This document shows, one piece after another, positions 63,483 to 64,000 of a DNA stretch of 64,000 nucleotides (positions within the stretch are counted from its first letter, which is position 1; each line of letters opens with the position of its first letter). The DNA is taken from the NCBI GenBank assembly GCA_963836355.1, contig CAWIJO010000007.1:496001-560000 (forward strand). Reading direction: 5' to 3'. This DNA is from Palsa-506 sp963836355 (lineage in GTDB: Bacteria; Actinomycetota; Actinomycetes; Streptosporangiales; Streptosporangiaceae). The translations under genes and the position numbers were made by a program. Below the pieces are notes generated by a model. The model had not been told where the DNA came from. It worked only from the letters and a program-made list of their open reading frames with translations, and made no database searches.

Positions 63483-63901
63483 TTACCAGCGCCGCTGCAT
63501 CCGCCGCCGAAGCCGGCCAGCGGCGAAGATCGCCGCCAGGCAGGTCACTAGCCAGAACATCAGGATCAGCTTGAAGAAGGCGAACAACAGCCAGCCGCCG
63601 CCGGGCATCAGCAACGCCAGCAGCGCGAGCGCCGCGAGTGGCAGCAGCCGCGGCCCGGGCAGGCGGGCCAGCCAGGGCGGCCCGGCCCACTGTGCACGCT
63701 GCGCTTCGGCCGTCCGGACGGGAATGAGCCCGGGCAGGTCCGCCATGACGCGGCGCAGATCACCGAAGGTTCTCGCGCTCAGCGCAGCCGAGATACGCTC
63801 GTCCAGCTCGCCGGGGGTCAGCGGCCCTCGGCGAAATGGTCACGCAGCCGGGCGGTGACACGGTCCCGGTCGGTGTCAGAAACGCGGATGCGATCGTCCA
63901 T
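63483..63901 (-). CDS. DUF1707-family membrane protein (frameshifted)
   Basis: From ATG 63901 the frame reads MDDRIRVSDTDRDRVTARLR and DHFAEGR, then hits a stop; the expected continuation LTPGELDERISAALSARTFG, DLRRVMADLPG is in another frame. One C appears to be missing near 63822, in CCGCTGACC. The remainder (to 63483) has two membrane helices (LLPLAALALLALLMP and LLFAFFKLILMFWLVTCLAA) and a basic tail. The restored protein of about 139 aa fits DUF1707 plus a 2TM domain. Length is 3n+2, consistent with one missing base. Confidence 0.75.
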
Positions 63902-63919
63902 AGCCTGTCCTCTTGCCTG

Positions 63920-64000
63920 CTAATCTTCATCCGGCTCGCTGCCCGCGTCGCCGGCCAGGATCTGGTACAACCTGCTGCGGGTGCGCTCGAGCAGCTGCTC
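63920..64000 (-). CDS. C-terminal end of an unidentified gene, possibly a PadR-type regulator
   Basis: 26 codons are seen (EQLLERTRSRLYQILAGDAG, ending SEPDED) before the stop at 63920-63922. The helical, charged end would fit the C-terminus of a regulator such as PadR, which often precedes DUF1707 genes, but the sequence is too short to decide. The gene ends 19 bp upstream of the DUF1707 start, so they are likely co-transcribed. Confidence 0.4.
   Translation of the reverse strand, partial: EQLLERTRSRLYQILAGDAGSEPDED

Noticed and set aside
1..64000. CRISPR array, prophage, rRNA or complete insertion sequence
   Set aside because: No regularly spaced repeats, phage structural genes, rRNA blocks or transposase genes were recognised on either strand.

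Overview
The window is very GC-rich, with actinobacterial codon bias, many GTG starts and many ATGA/GTGA gene overlaps. It comes from the chromosome of a high-GC soil actinomycete. The family mix (propane/acetone-type diiron monooxygenase, DUF222 HNH proteins, LAL-type LuxR regulators, LigD, Lhr) fits Streptosporangiales or relatives, but the lineage is inference. No rRNA, tRNA, CRISPR array or intact insertion sequence was seen.

Region 1 (1-8960) is the most coherent unit. A soluble diiron monooxygenase operon (alpha hydroxylase, reductase, beta hydroxylase, coupling protein, then an amidohydrolase cut by the window edge) runs on the minus strand. Upstream lie an unrecognised glutamine-rich 108-aa protein, a divergent AcoR/MimR-type activator and an acetate-type (SatP/YaaH) transporter. 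A palindrome of the form CTCA-N3-TGAG occurs three times: upstream of the monooxygenase, between the small protein and the activator, and upstream of the transporter. This suggests one regulon. A perfect 58-bp palindrome separates activator and transporter.

Region 2 (9-18 kb) holds a frameshifted proline-rich membrane protein, a CorA transporter, 2-oxoacid dehydrogenase E1 alpha/beta genes without E2/E3, and a translationally coupled three-gene signalling operon (RsbU-like phosphatase with receiver, CHASE3-type histidine kinase, Rcp1-like receiver).

Region 3 (18-33 kb) mixes broken hydrolase genes, a DHA2 MFS exporter, a YjbR protein, a tyrosine phosphatase, a split LigD system (polymerase intact; phosphoesterase-ligase frameshifted and lacking the ligase lysine), a large FtsX permease, an alpha/beta hydrolase, an aldo/keto reductase and NDH-2.

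Region 4 (33-48 kb) carries a secreted GH15 glucoamylase-like enzyme, SDRs, a prolyl iminopeptidase, an HtrA-like protease, a PAP2 enzyme, a LAL regulator, a truncated CPA1 antiporter and several gene remnants.

Region 5 (48-64 kb) has a decayed ribosomal-protection (TetM/OtrA-like) gene, a DUF222-HNH gene, lspA, a secreted propeller-like protein, an LLM flavin oxidoreductase, an ACT-domain protein beside malic enzyme, a VOC protein, an Lhr helicase with one frameshift, and a DUF1707 protein.

Two kinds of gene damage are visible. True decay shows as large internal deletions (aldehyde dehydrogenase, 6PGDH-like, TetM-like, an alpha/beta hydrolase). Separately, five genes are otherwise intact but carry six single-base insertions, and every one turns an expected GATC into GATTC or GAATC. 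That pattern is non-random and points either to a systematic sequencing or assembly error at GATC sites or to a real site-specific mutational process.
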